Shown here: positions 1 through 11,053 of the stretch, piece by piece | How positions within the stretch are numbered: the first letter of the stretch is position 1 | How the letters are laid out: each line of letters opens with the position of its first letter | Assembly (NCBI GenBank): GCA_025526935.1 | Contig: JAHLKD010000121.1 | Location: forward strand, 84,851-148,850 | Length of the DNA: 64,000 nucleotides | DNA from: Cladochytrium replicatum | Taxonomy: Eukaryota; Chytridiomycota; Chytridiomycetes; Cladochytriales; Cladochytriaceae | Direction of reading: 5' to 3' | Position numbers and translations under genes: made by a program | The notes under the pieces: generated by a model | The model's input: the letters and a program-made list of their open reading frames with translations, nothing else | Told to the model about the DNA's origin: nothing | Database searches by the model: none

Positions 1-1120
1 TATCCGCCTTGAGCGCGTCAGAAAGCAAAAACAGCATCTCCACAAACAACGGCTGCGTTGCCTGTGACGAGCAACTACTCTTCAACACGTGGAATTTCGC
101 CCACACCAGGTCCGAAACCCACATCCTCCAGTTCTTATTTGGGCTCCTTCCTTTCAGATTCTCCCTCGCGACGGTGTGCACCACGGGGCTGAACCCTGCG
201 ATCGAGGTCCCGTCCGTGGGCTGCACGTCCATGAGGGTGTTGAGTAGCCTATCCAGGGCATCACGAAATGGTTTCGTGAAGGCTTTTTGGGAGCCGATCG
301 TGGCTTCTTTTTGGCCCTCGATAAGCACCACGAAGCGGCGCTTGTCGGTCGCCTGCGGGTCGCCGACGGCTTTCTTGCGCCGGTCGGGGCCGCCGGATTT
401 CGCGGGCGGCGGGGAGTCGTCTTCGTCGTTGGGGAGTAGGCCGCCGTTGCTCGAGTTGCGGGACTTGAAGGACTGGGTGTCGGAGGTGCCGAGGAAGTCT
501 GTGGACGGCTGGAGGTGTCCGTCAGCAGTGGTGGTGCCAAAGGCGATAAAGTCGGAGCTGAAGGCCATGTCTTTTTGGAACGAGGCAGCGGAGGGGTGAC
601 GGGCGAAACTGGAGAGGGTGGTGAGGAAGGCGTCCGGGGTCGGACCGGCCGAAACGGAGAGCAGGATCGACGGGTCACTGAGCGAGGAGGAGCCTGTCAT
701 CGGCGGGATCGGCGAGGACGAGGTGCTGCTGAAGGTGTTGGCTGGCGAGTGGGGGACGAGGAAGCCGGAGGTGGCGACCTGGAGCGAGTCGCTTGGTGAT
801 GGGGCGGGTTCGGCCAGAAGAGGGTTGCCTTCTTCCAGGTTCTCGACAACGAGCTCGAGCCACGGAGTGGGGACCCATCCGAATTTGGAATCGCGCGCAC
901 GGCTGCCGTAGTGCTCGTCGCCGCCGGGAGAGACGGCGAGGACAATGAAAAGCTCGTGCAGGTCGAGGTCCACATAGCGATCAGCAGTGTCGCCGTGCGA
1001 GTAGAGTTTCGCGAGGAACGGAGAGGTCGCGCGCAAGCACTTGAAGTGCAGGCATGGCACGAACGGATCGATTGCGGCCATCGTTCCGCTGTTGCCGTTC
1101 GTAGCAGAACTCGCGAGCAT
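1..1120 (-). CDS. unrecognised protein, 3' end beyond window
   Basis: An open frame on the minus strand starts at ATG 1120 (protein begins MLASSATNGNSGTMAAIDPF) and stays open to the window edge, giving at least 373 residues with no intron needed. A second in-frame ATG is at 1081. The first 90 residues look globular, with a hydrophobic stretch HELFIVLAVS. Residues about 110-230 are rich in Ser, Pro and Thr and look disordered. From about residue 245 a second globular part follows (RRFVVLIEGQKEATIGSQKA, then KNWRMWVSDLVWAKFHVLKS). Codon use is GC-rich like the neighbouring genes. I do not recognise the family. The overlapping plus-strand frame at 9-599 is a shadow of this one. That it is a real gene is well supported; its function is unknown. 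Confidence 0.6.
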   Translation of the reverse strand, partial: MLASSATNGNSGTMAAIDPFVPCLHFKCLRATSPFLAKLYSHGDTADRYVDLDLHELFIVLAVSPGGDEHYGSRARDSKFGWVPTPWLELVVENLEEGNPLLAEPAPSPSDSLQVATSGFLVPHSPANTFSSTSSSPIPPMTGSSSLSDPSILLSVSAGPTPDAFLTTLSSFARHPSAASFQKDMAFSSDFIAFGTTTADGHLQPSTDFLGTSDTQSFKSRNSSNGGLLPNDEDDSPPPAKSGGPDRRKKAVGDPQATDKRRFVVLIEGQKEATIGSQKAFTKPFRDALDRLLNTLMDVQPTDGTSIAGFSPVVHTVARENLKGRSPNKNWRMWVSDLVWAKFHVLKSSCSSQATQPLFVEMLFLLSDALKAD

Positions 1121-1276
1121 TTTTTAGGTGTGTGTGGGTACGGTACAGGGGATGCGATGTCGGTTGGTGGTGGCGCTAGGGGGGGCGTTACGCGACGATT
1201 ACTATTATTGTTACATCTGAAATGGCTAGCATTCAATGAATGGATCAATGCTCTTCAGGGATGCACTACTATTGTC

Positions 1277-2908
1277 CTAGGCACTGCCCAGCTCGGGCAT
1301 CAAGAAATAATGCAGCTGTCCTACCACCTTCGGTGGCAACGAAAGCCCCGGGGGTGGGCCAATCGGTTTCATCGACGAGGGGGCACTCTCCGAATCCGGT
1401 GTCTCTGCAGCCGCCTTGGGAGACAATTGCACTTGTTGACTTTGCTGCGCACCAACAGGGCTGCTGATGCTCACACCTGTCGGAGAGCGATAGCTCGATG
1501 CAAGCTGGATCCCGACTCCTCCTGCAGCTGCCATATTTACCACTTCGATCTCATAGGTGATGCGGATGGGGCTCGGGATTGCTGCGCTCCGTGAGTGGCC
1601 GGAGCTCAATGACGGGGGTGGTGTCGAGTCGGACGGCGTGCCAGGGGGTGCGGGGAGATGGAGGATGACATGCTGGCTGAGCGGTGTCGCAAGCACAAAC
1701 CCGCGGAGGATACGTGCATCCACAACGTGTTTGGTTGGGGCAATATACGAAAGGACCTTGAAGCGAGGGTGCTGGGGAGGGAAGAGCACAAAAATGAAAA
1801 ACAACTTTCGTTTGACTCGGTTATGTTGGCATACCTTTTCGCTTGCTGCGGACGGCTTTTGGACGAGCCCAACTTGAAGGGTTCCATCTGCACCTGAGGA
1901 CAAGAATGTGATACTGTTCTTGTTCGCCACAATAGAAACTGGCCACAGAAAAACCATGAGTCAGTAGACAAAAACCAGCTTATACTCTCTGCACTCACTC
2001 TTGTCACTGGTGTCGTGCAAAGCGGTGATGACTCGCTGGAATTCTCCAGACTGGATCTGGCAGATCACATTGTAGTTGATGTCGGGGAGGGGAACGAACC
2101 GATCGATGAGCGGGATAGCATCCACTTCATACAAGATTTTTCTCGTAAAGTCTAATAGAAAGATATGCAGGCGAGTTAACTCTATAGACATCCTTATTCC
2201 ATCCTCCTGCACGTTGGTAGAGGTTTTCTTGAACCCAAACTTTGTTGTATTCATCACGTTTCGCAGCCATCCATCCTCTAAATCTGATATGATTGTTAAA
2301 CAAACCTTGGCTTTCGATGTACATCTCGTAGAGCAGGACTGTCCCTTCTTCGTTCTCTTCCGCCCTCAGTGTGATCTTGTCGTCTTCATCGACCAGCCTG
2401 TCCAAGGATTAGTCATGCGCACCCTATATTCCAACATTGCATTCTAGTACCTCAACTGGTCCATCATCAGTCTCGGATTAAACCCGACAAACACGGCCTC
2501 CCTCGTACACACGTACTTTGCCAACGCGCCATACCCGCTCCCGGCAACCGGCGGGGGTGGCGGCAAAAAACCCCCGGACTGCGAATCCCTCCCTGGCGTC
2601 CCACCAGCAGCAGTAGCTTCCTCTGAATGTTCCGAGGGGGCAATGCTGCTCGCCGAGCTCCTCCTCCTCCCCGCTGCGCCCTTGACGTTCCTCGCGAACG
2701 CAAACGGACGGTGGAAAGGGTCGGCGTCGATATGGCAGGCGACGACGGCGCGCGATTCGGTGTTGCGTCCGGAGGCGAAGCGCAGGGAGATTCCGCGGGG
2801 GGAAAAGATAAAGTTTGCGGCGTTCGTGGGGAGAAAGTCCTTGATTGCGTTGAGGAGGGCGATGATCAGGTGCTTTGAGCCAGGCTGGAACTGGGCCTCG
2901 ACAGGCAT
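1277..2908 (-). CDS. divergent PCNA-like sliding clamp
   Basis: Five exons: 2908-2451, 2397-2306, 2181-1999, 1938-1835 and 1771-1277, giving 443 aa. All introns are GT-AG (53, 124, 60 and 63 nt). The last keeps the frame open and was called from its donor, pyrimidine tract and alignment. PCNA landmarks occur in order: an N-terminal strand-helix (IIALLNAIKDFL); DEDDKITLRAEENEEGTVLL, matching the NEDIITLRAED region; a linker-like segment (LLDFTRKILYEVDAIP); the start of the second half (VICQIQSGEF, like VVKMPSGEF); ITFLSSGADGTLQVGL; ATPLSQHVILHL; and a C-terminus GQLHYFLMPEL, like GHLKYYLAPKIE. PCNA normally has about 260 aa. The excess sits in disordered inserts near residues 75-130 and in the last domain. 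The divergence suggests a paralogue of the housekeeping clamp, probably nuclear and acting in replication or repair. A Rad1/Hus1-type clamp is less likely because the C-terminal motif is PCNA-like. Confidence 0.75.
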
Positions 2909-4165
2909 GGTTTTGGGTAGAGGGGAATTCGGACGGAGGGAGGAGCGAACGGGCTGGGAGAGACCGAGACCAAGAGCGAAAAGAATGGAAAATCGAGAGA
3001 TCAGAAGAAAGAATGACGGAGAGAGAGCACGGAAAGGGAAGGGAACCAACGATGCTAACAACAAGCTACAAACAAGAAGGCGATTTGAGGGGGGGTGACA
3101 CAAAGCCACGTTAGATTGGGATATTACAGAATTATTGCACAGTGGGATGATGCTTTTCGTGTCTGAGAGACGTTGGTATCTCATCATTCTTTTTCTCCCA
3201 GTATGCATAATTGGCTGTCAAAGATGACTCAACCGAATGGTGAGCTGCTTTCGAGATAAAGGGGCTAGAGGAGTTACACTTCGATAAGCGAAACCCTGTG
3301 ATGGCGAAGACAGCGAAGTAGTTCAACCAGAAGGGCAAATGTATGCAGATATCGGCAAGGACAGCAGAGACGGCCCAGTCTTTCACCCTGCCTCTGGGGA
3401 AGACAGGTTATCTGCCGGCACTGCAAAAATTTTCTCCAACCTGCAGCCATTGGTACCGGCTCCGTGATGGAGCTCCTTTGGGCAAAAATAGTGCAACAAT
3501 TTTGGATTCTGGGGGTGTGTTTGAAGTGCTAGTGTAATGATATCCGGCGTCGCACTGCGGTCCTTGGGTCCAATTAACCTTTCATAAGCATCAAATAAAA
3601 TCTATCTAAATCCTTATTTTCTCGCTGCATTTTCAAGTGGTAGCAGTGGAAACCACGTTCCGCAATTGATGGTGTGTTGAGGTCTCCCGACATGCCAGCA
3701 ACCTTTGATTGTACATGTACATTACCTGCATCTCACAGCTCTCCTTCCAGACTATCTTTCCCAACTGGCCTGACGAGTTGGAGGCCTCATCCAACAATCA
3801 TTCCCCTTCTCCTCCCCCTGCTGCTCGCCCTGCTCTGTCTGCCCGTCGCAACAGACGGGCCCGCCGTCCTCCCTCCCACCTCAGTGCTCGCCGCCTTGCT
3901 CTTGGGATATCCCCCTCTGAGTGCCGTCATCATTCCATAGACTCTCACGCCGATCTTGCCACGAGCTTAGAAGTGCCGCTACCATCGGGAACGTACACGA
4001 CGCCGCCGCTGCAGTCACTGTCCCCCTGATCCCGTTGTCGCGTCGTCGTTTTACAGCACCCCCCCCCAAGAACTGTGGTGCAGATGGTATTGTAAACACA
4101 CTAGAACGTCGACATAATTCCAGTGGACCTTCCGGAGATGGACATAAAAAACAGACGCTGAATGT
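2909..4165. other. intergenic stretch, no firm gene
   Basis: This stretch between the PCNA-like gene and the hAT remnant has only short open frames. The best is on the minus strand at 3132-3386 (84 aa), which contains a hydrophobic run (LPFWLNYFAVFAITGF) and could be a C-terminal exon of a membrane protein. I found no supporting upstream exon. Plus-strand frames at 3674-4029 are Pro/Leu-rich and look like chance. Confidence 0.3.
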
Positions 4166-4620
4166 TTGAGAGCCATTAGATCCGTTTTCAACTGGCAAGA
4201 AGAGATTCCTGAGGAAAACGATATACTGGATCGCTATCTTGGCGATCAGGTACTCCGCGGTATTGATTCTGATGGAAAGTCAATCAATATTATGGACTGG
4301 TGGAAGACCATTGGAAGTGTGAACTTTCCAGCCCTAAGCGAGATAGCAATGGACTGCTTAGGAATACCAGCAACAGCCCTCCAGTCGAACTAAAGTTTTC
4401 AGCCAGGGTTGATTTGGTACCTGCAACTCGAAATCGCCTTGCTCCAAGAACAATAATTGCGTTGATGTGCCGTCATGACTGGCTGCATCAATTGAGTACT
4501 GAAGAACCGTTCAAGAATGATTTGAAGCATTCAAAAAGTGATGTTCATGAAGATTTTGCAAAGGTGCACAATTTGGATAAGGATTTTGATGTGGTCTTTA
4601 ATAGAGTTGGAAACAGCTGA
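4166..4620 (+). pseudogene. hAT transposase, C-terminal remnant
   Basis: The frame at 4166-4393 reads through a block typical of the hAT C-terminal dimerisation domain: MDWWKTIGSVNFPALSEIAM, then CLGIPATALQ. It then hits a stop. The pattern continues in another frame (from 4300 onward) as FSARVDLVPATRNRLAPRTI followed by a CRHDWL tail. In hAT families this order is tryptophan pair, P-x-LS-x-A, IP-A-(T/S), FS, R-x-RL, W. The join between frames at about 4390 means a frameshift, and the N-terminal part (BED finger, catalytic core) is absent, so this is a dead fragment of a cut-and-paste DNA transposon. Repeats just downstream (4678-4916) may be part of the same element. Confidence 0.75.
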
Positions 4621-4677
4621 TGATAACGTAATCTTTGAAATATGAAGTTGTTTTGAGTGTTCATCTGTTGAAATACT

Positions 4678-4916
4678 GTCCAGGAGTTGAGAAAGTGTCC
4701 GCGGGGACAGAATCCTACTTCGGAAAGTTTTATAGAGAGGTAAGTTGTACTTGATAGAGATCCCTGAAGTACGGTCAAGCAGTTTGAGAAAGTGTCCAGG
4801 TGGAAAGAACCCTATTGCTATTAGTATTTATAGAGGTTAGCTGTATTTGATAGAGATTACCAGTTCCGTGAATGAGTTGAGAAAGTGTCTGGGTGGACAG
4901 AATCTGGGAGACTGAG
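4678..4916 (+). repeat. 2.5 copies of a ~95-bp repeat
   Basis: Three successive units start near 4678, 4775 and 4871. They share GAGAAAGTGTCC, a following GGTGGACAGAA-like block, a TATAGAGAGGT/TATAGAGGTTA block and TTGATAGAGAT. Copies differ by substitutions and the third is cut short. The same unit occurs twice in inverted orientation at about 48577-48760. The position just after a hAT remnant suggests subterminal repeats of a DNA transposon, but that is inference. Confidence 0.6.
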
Positions 4917-4929
4917 TGTCATTGTGTCT

Positions 4930-6165
4930 GTGTAGACACTTCCTTCCCTAGCATATTATTATTTTCATAGTGGGTAGAAAACTATAGGTATACGATCATC
5001 GCGGCTGCGAGAACATGGGTAGGAGGAACAAGAATGCCGATAACGATCACAAGACGGAGAACTATGTCGATCACAATAGTGGGAGGAGTGTGTTGGATTA
5101 TGAACTTTACAGGACTCTATTACTACAGTCACTTTAACAACCAAATACATAACACACTACTACATAACGGATGGACTGGCGACGTCCAAAAGTTCTCTAT
5201 GCAGGGACAGAGAGACCTGTCAGTTATAAATTATTAAGGCGATAACAATTGTTCTCTCAGGAAGAGTAATATGTATTTATGATGGAGGAAGTACGTACTT
5301 ACGTGTTTTCTCTATTGTTACCAAATACGGTAATATTACGTACATTACACGTTACATCAGTCCAAAGGTATTCATTGTTCCTGTTCAGGAACAAAGAATC
5401 CATTGTCTGATGAAGCAGTAGTTTAGTAATCAAGCTGTACTGCTATATACGAGTATGCATCGCTGATTGAATGGTGTGTATGAGCCTCAGGATCGACTCT
5501 ACTTAATCATGTTTGAACGGAGTATACCCTAGTCCTACTACACTTCCATTCCTGCTCCAGAGGTCTCCTCTGCCTGCAACTCCCTTTCCTACCCACCTAC
5601 TGGGGCCTCCTCTAGACCTCTACACACTCTCTACTTCCAGATTTTTCCTATTCTCTTTTCATCCTCCCTGGCGCTATCATATATTGCATCATCTGCATCT
5701 TGCTTGATGACCGTGCATCCGGTAATTTCATTTCTTCCTCCCTACGTCATCTTCTTGGTCTCCCCTCTCAACTTGGGAATTCGGTTACGAGGGCCAGATT
5801 TGGCAGCACTCCCTAGTTCCAAACGCTCCTTTGCAAATTTCCAAATATGTCAACTTCGTTGATTGTTTTGAGGCTCCCCTCGAACAATGTGACCTGACTG
5901 GGCGAACGTTGGCACGCAGCTGTCTCTGCTAAGAAGAATTATAGGACTAATGAGGTGCACATTTGTCATGATGGGAAAGTGCATGATTGGATTGCCTCTC
6001 CTTCCTCCCCTCCTCCTACTCGCCATCTCTCTCATCTCCACTGAGAAATGTGCTCATGCAGTCCAACAAAATTGTGGTCACACCTCCATTTTTGTTCTAC
6101 AATCTAACCACATGTTGGAATGCTCTCCTTTTCAATCTAATGACTCAAATTTCGACAGTCCAATT
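4930..6165. other. non-coding stretch, nothing recognised
   Basis: AT-rich sequence with only short frames on either strand and no recognisable domain, splice pattern or RNA gene. It is probably degraded transposon sequence, given the flanks. Confidence 0.4.
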
Positions 6166-6171
6166 AAGGAA

Positions 6172-6547
6172 TACAGTCGGACCTGGTTACCTGGACCCAT
6201 CTGTGCATCCCAAATGTGTCCATTGTAAAGGGTGTCTGGTGTCCAGTTTGTCCAAATAATTACCAAAAAAAATTATTGCTAAACCCGCTGGAACATACCA
6301 TGCCTTCAGCAAGAAGCCCCTTCAGAACCTTCAATCCGCCTTTGATTTTATTTATCACATCCAATTTGTTTGGGATACGCAAAAGCCTTTTCAAAGCCTT
6401 CTCAAGAAGCAAGATAGTCTCCCTGAGCGTGAAAACCGGCTCATCTGTCACTGCTCCAACTTCGTTGTCATCATCATCACCCTCTTCCCCTATCTTGTCG
6501 GGGATGCGCACCACAAGATCCGCAACTGTGGGCATTGCTGATGTCAT
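6172..6547 (-). mobile_element. possible pogo-type DNA transposon end
   Basis: The minus-strand frame 6547-6260 encodes an acidic stretch (EEGDDDDNEVGAVTDEPVF) followed by a helix (LRETILLLEKALKRLLR). This combination resembles the C-terminal tail of pogo/Tigger (CENP-B-like) transposases. Below it lies CAGTCGGACCTGGTTACCTG at 6174, flanked by TA, which resembles the CAGT...ACCT ends of that superfamily. No catalytic DDE part and no second end were found, so this is at most a truncated copy. Confidence 0.35.
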
Positions 6548-6749
6548 CCCATGGGCAACTTTGGGTTTTCATGGATAGTCCGGACTTTAATCGTTATTGC
6601 TCCTTGAAACAAAACAAAGGAGATCGTAGCCTTTGATGACTCATCGGTTCTAACAATAAATCCGGTGTAAAGGGGAACTTTTATATTTGCCACATCCGTT
6701 CTTGAAAATTTGTCTGGTCAAACGCAAGCCTGGTGTAATAACCAGGTCT

Positions 6750-8179
6750 GAATGTACCAGTTGAGATACCTCCTGCCCTGAAAGAATACCTGTCTGTGAA
6801 CATGCTATTCCAATCTGATGATTCTCCTTCGCTGGATGATTTTAAATTACCGACCCATGTTGGGAGCAACCTAAATGATTTAATTCGCTCCTTGTACAAA
6901 CATGTTGACAGTTTGCCTCCTTCTCGCCCTGAATTCGACCACGCTATCAAGGCAGATGCTTCAGCTAAGGCCCACTGGGCTGGCATTTATCAATTGTCTC
7001 CCGAAGAACACACTGCCTTGAAACAAGAAATCACTCGCCTCATCAATCTTGGCTTAATTCGTCGTTGGTGCCCCAATTTTCTCTGTACTTCGGAAATACA
7101 AGCTGTGTCTGGTCATCAATTTTTGTACTCTCGAACTCATGAATCGTTTAAAGCACACAGTGATTTTCGCTAAATTGGATCTTCAAAGTAGATACCACCA
7201 AATTCGTATCCGTGAGGAAGACGTCCGCAAGACATTCTTCCCACAAGATTATGGTCACTTTAATTCTTTTATCATGCCACTTGGCCTTTGCAATGCTCCA
7301 GCTAACTTTCAGGCTATGAATAATATTTTCTGTGATTACATTGACCAATTTGTTGTTGTCTACATCGACGACATTCTCATCTACTCTGCAGGAAGATTCT
7401 GGCAGTGACATGCATAAATCCCTCCCATGGACTCCCAATCATGACGCAGCCTTCCACGCACTTGAACACAAGCTCATGTCTCCTGAGCTTCTCTACATTC
7501 CCAACCCAATTGGCCCCATGATCCTTCATACCGATTGGTCCAAACTTCTAGTTGGCTCTCTCAGGAGATTGGCGGCAAACTCTGCCCCATTCTCTTTGAA
7601 TAGCTCAAAAGAATGAAGTATCTCCCCTATAAATGGTGAAATGCATGCTATTTGTCATGCTCGTGAGACCTTTTGCCCTTATCTTATTGGTTGTCAAGTC
7701 CTTCTCAAAACTGACTCTCTGCTGGTTAATAGAACAACGTGTACTCAATGGTTGTCAAATCACACATCCTTGAAACTCTCCTTGAATATAATCTATGCAT
7801 TAAATGTATTCCTGGCAGATTTAATACAGTTACAGATATTCTCTCCTGGGATAACCACAAAAGCTCTGCAAACTGTAACGCCATGACCTTCAATGATTCA
7901 TGGTTCTCAACCCTTTGCTCTCAATTAGACGGCAATTGTTTGTTCTTTGAATCACATTATCTGTCTGGTCTTTCCAAACGCCAGCAATCCTCCTTATATT
8001 GGTACATCCTTCGCGATGGCTTTCTGTTTTATAACAGTCATCTAGACGTACACTACCTCCTTCATTATGCTCCGATATTGTTCAGTCTTTCCATAACACC
8101 TCAAAGCCACGCATCCCTCCGGGAGCGAACAACACAAATTTGCTTATTGCTCGCTCCTACTTTTGGCCAAATTCAGTAA
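6750..8179 (+). pseudogene. Ty3/gypsy pol remnant (RT, RNase H, integrase start)
   Basis: Fragments of one polyprotein follow in order but in different frames. 6796-7173 has the pre-RT segment (IYQLSPEEHTALKQEITRLI). 7139-7408 has the RT core FAKLDLQSRYHQIRIREEDV, a FIMPLGLCNAPANFQ block and the catalytic YIDDILIYS. 7332-7616 and 7641-7886 carry RNase H-like pieces (WTPNHDAAFHALEHKL, HTDWS). 7739-8179 ends in a CIPGRFNTVTDILSW block and the start of the integrase zinc region (LRDGFLFYNS). At least four frame changes make it non-functional. No LTRs were identified directly beside it; the solo LTR at 9403 belongs to another family or is too far away to assign. Confidence 0.85.
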
Positions 8180-9402
8180 GGGTATGTAGTTATATAGAAA
8201 ACAGGAGAGTGTTAAAAACAAGGGGTTTTTGTCTGCAAGTGTGAGTGTGTTAGCAACCGCTGCCCTGAACTAGTGCTAATTGGCTCGAGGCCAGTTGGCA
8301 TAGTGGGATTGAGAATAGTTTCTTAACCTGCACAATACAGGTTCAAACCTCACTTGGGTCATTGTCCCCCAGAGGTCAGGGGTAGCTGCGTGATTTTGGC
8401 AAAACAGATTTTCCTCTGCAGGCGGTGGCAGACTACCTTGGGAAATATAATGGGGTATTATCCTGTGGCAGTACTTGATGACAAGGATATCATGTGGTAG
8501 AGTGCGCTAGGCAAGTAACTTGGTTAAACATAGTGTGGTCACCTAGCTGATATCAGTCAACTGTATTAATATCTCACTGTGGCCAAAAGAGACAAAAAAA
8601 ATAGTAGTACTGATTGGCCAGTAAAGTTGTTCTCAGGATGAGTTCAACCACAAAAAAACCTAATAATACAAGATCACTTGTGATCCTAATTTTGGAAATG
8701 TCAAAGCAGGGATATGATGTAGGCTGGATACAATGTATCTTGAAATGTCCGACCAAGAATCAGAGACATGTGGTGGGTTTTGTCAAACACTTGCCATAGT
8801 CTGGCAAACAGTATTTGAAACCATTTGGCTTTGTTGTCTGGTGATGTTGCTACTATTTGTTGTGTGAATCGTGTCTGGGTGGTCCAATTTGGCCTGGTGC
8901 GTGTCCAACTGGGGTGTCTCCCAGCAGTGCAATTGATGAATTTTGTGCCTATAAATTTGAGCTTTATCCCATCACATGCTTAACAACAGACCACATACAC
9001 TGAACTCACAAAGCATGCAATAATCACCATAATTTGATCACCAATTTTGGTGGTCCATCCTGCATATCAGTCATCTCCACGGTACATTTTTAACCTGGAA
9101 GTTGAGTAAAACCACTGTTTTCAACAGTAGTGTCAGGTACTAGGATGTTCAGCGACAATGCATTGCTGATGGCTCAATATCTTTGCTGTCTGCTGCTTGA
9201 TTCGAAGCCGGAAAAAGAAAAGAGGCGCAAAGCCTGAGGAGCGGAGGTGAGCAGCTGGCTTTTCAAGAACAGCAAGGGAACTGTTGGAGATTCAGAGGTT
9301 GCTTGGAATTATCCTGAGAGTGTAATTTTGATTTATATCCATCTAGGCCAAGATCATGGTATTTGGGGTCTGTAGCTACAATTTCAAAACTGGCGGCCCT
9401 AA
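8180..9402. other. non-coding stretch, nothing recognised
   Basis: There are no coding frames above about 60 codons and no RNA gene. It lies between the broken Ty3/gypsy pol and a solo LTR and is probably old transposon or intergenic sequence. Confidence 0.4.
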
Positions 9403-9757
9403 TGTTAAATTCTGTGTATACGTGGAGGGCTTACTCATTTTTTGCACAATAGGCTTTTTGTCTTGGGCTTGAGAAGTTTTAATGCTATTGCATGATTTAT
9501 GTTTCGGGCAGCAATACTTTTATTTTCTTTATTGTCATTGCTCCATGTTCATGTCGGTGGTTGTGAATTTCTGTGTGGGAATATTTAGTGCGAGTGTGAG
9601 AGGGGCTGGTCCTTGAGACAGTGGAACAAACCAAACACTCATACCACAGTCACCCTATGTTCACCTGGGCCAAGAGACGGAACCTGGAGCTGTTGTGCTA
9701 GCTACAACACAGCTAAAAACGCCCTACCACTGCTGGGAGAAGCCCTTGGTTTTTAAC
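9403..9757 (+). mobile_element. degenerate solo LTR
   Basis: It begins TGTTAAATTCTGTGTA and ends in GCCCTTGGTTTTTAAC. It shares with the 469-bp LTRs at 51592 and 55247 the blocks GGAGGGCTTAC, TGCACAATAGGCTTTT, AGACAGTGGAACAAACCAAA and GGGCCAAGAGACGGAACCTG. It is about 115 bp shorter through internal deletions, and its last base differs (TAACG for TAACA). The flanks CCTAA (9398-9402) and CCCAA (9760-9764) could be a decayed 5-bp target duplication. No internal region is present, as expected after LTR-LTR recombination. Confidence 0.8.
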
Positions 9758-11053
9758 GCCCAAAGACACAGAACAAAATGAGATATCCCTCTACAACCAC
9801 AACCAATACATTTCTGGCCTTCACTATTAAGAGACATGGAACACAGCCTATAGGTTAGGGCAGCAACCTGGATTTGTCTATATAGCAGAGTGCTTGAGGT
9901 AAGCTGTAGATGGTAAACATGGCCACCAGCACAGTTGCCCCCAGAGGAGGAAGAAACGGATGGATACACTGCATTGACACAGTCGATGACATTTTTAGAG
10001 GTGTAAGACGGAGAGGGGATGACCACATTTATTGGAATTTTGTACTCAGTGTTGGGAAAACGCACTTGCACATGTGATTGGTGACTCAGCCACACTTGTA
10101 TTTCAGTAAATTTTACGTTCATTTATTGTTTGAAAAATAACAAAAAGAAATGTTCAAATTGCAAGGTGCTTGCGAGTAAACGTAGAAATGCAAGTAAGTG
10201 AAAGGAACACTCTGAAGAAACAGAGAGTGCTCACCGGTATGATTTCCAAAGAAACATTGTTTGTAGAACAAACTCAATGCCTTACTGTGACATCCAGAAA
10301 AGAACATGAAAAAGAATGTCCAACCTTTGTGCTCAATGTGGGTGGGGGATGGTATCAATGAAGGCGTTTTTGGATATGAAAACGCAGTCTATAAGCAAAT
10401 AGTCAAATTGCAACCGCTTTGAATGCTTTTGAGTCACAGTTTCGCATCAAGTAGCATATAGCAAAATGATTTGGACTCTGCCGCTGAAGCCTCTTCTCTA
10501 ACATCCGCACTAACCACTTTTCAAAAATACAAAGTACATTGTGTTCTGGAAGACCTCTGCGGGATACGTGAAGAGAGTACATCCACTTCCAGAACGTTGT
10601 TTGTGTTCTGTTCTCTTCACAGAATCGGAATGCCTCCCGGATTCATCTTTTTGAAGCTGTGAAAATACCATTACCAACATCGCTTTATTTTCTTTCATTT
10701 TATCCGTCTTCATCAGAAGGGCTTCACATTTTGAGTAGCTTAAGTTCAGTCTGAGTGGTTTGAACATATTTTTCTATTTTGATTGATTGATATGTTTGAT
10801 TGGCAGTCGCATTTCTTTTACATATCGCTCGCTGTGCGAAAGCGATCCTAATTGCTTGCTCCGATATCTTCCTGCTCCAATATCACACTGCAGGTCTCCT
10901 CGCTGATCGCTTGGAGAGGCGGAATCACGGTTAAAAGAAGAGCTGCAATAGTGTTGATTTTTATCTGGTGATATACATTCTGAACATCGTTTTGCTCAAT
11001 CTTATCTTTATGTTCACGAACGAAGGTACAAGGGAGAGGGTGTCAATACAATC
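9758..11053. other. intergenic stretch, no firm gene
   Basis: It contains short minus-strand frames (9724-10122, 10119-10358) and a plus frame (10471-10662), none with recognisable features or consistent splicing. The last few hundred bases probably hold the promoter of the gene starting at 11054. Confidence 0.35.

Noticed and set aside
9-599. Plus-strand open frame of 196 codons at the window start
   Set aside because: It mirrors the minus-strand gene that is open to the edge; its translation has no globular character.
4678-4916. Regularly spaced repeats resembling a CRISPR array
   Set aside because: The unit is about 95 bp with no short conserved repeat alternating with unique spacers, and the genome is eukaryotic.
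9403-9757. Solo LTR as the 3' LTR of the broken pol at 6750-8179
   Set aside because: No matching LTR precedes the pol remnant and imperfect 5-bp flanks fit an independent solo LTR.
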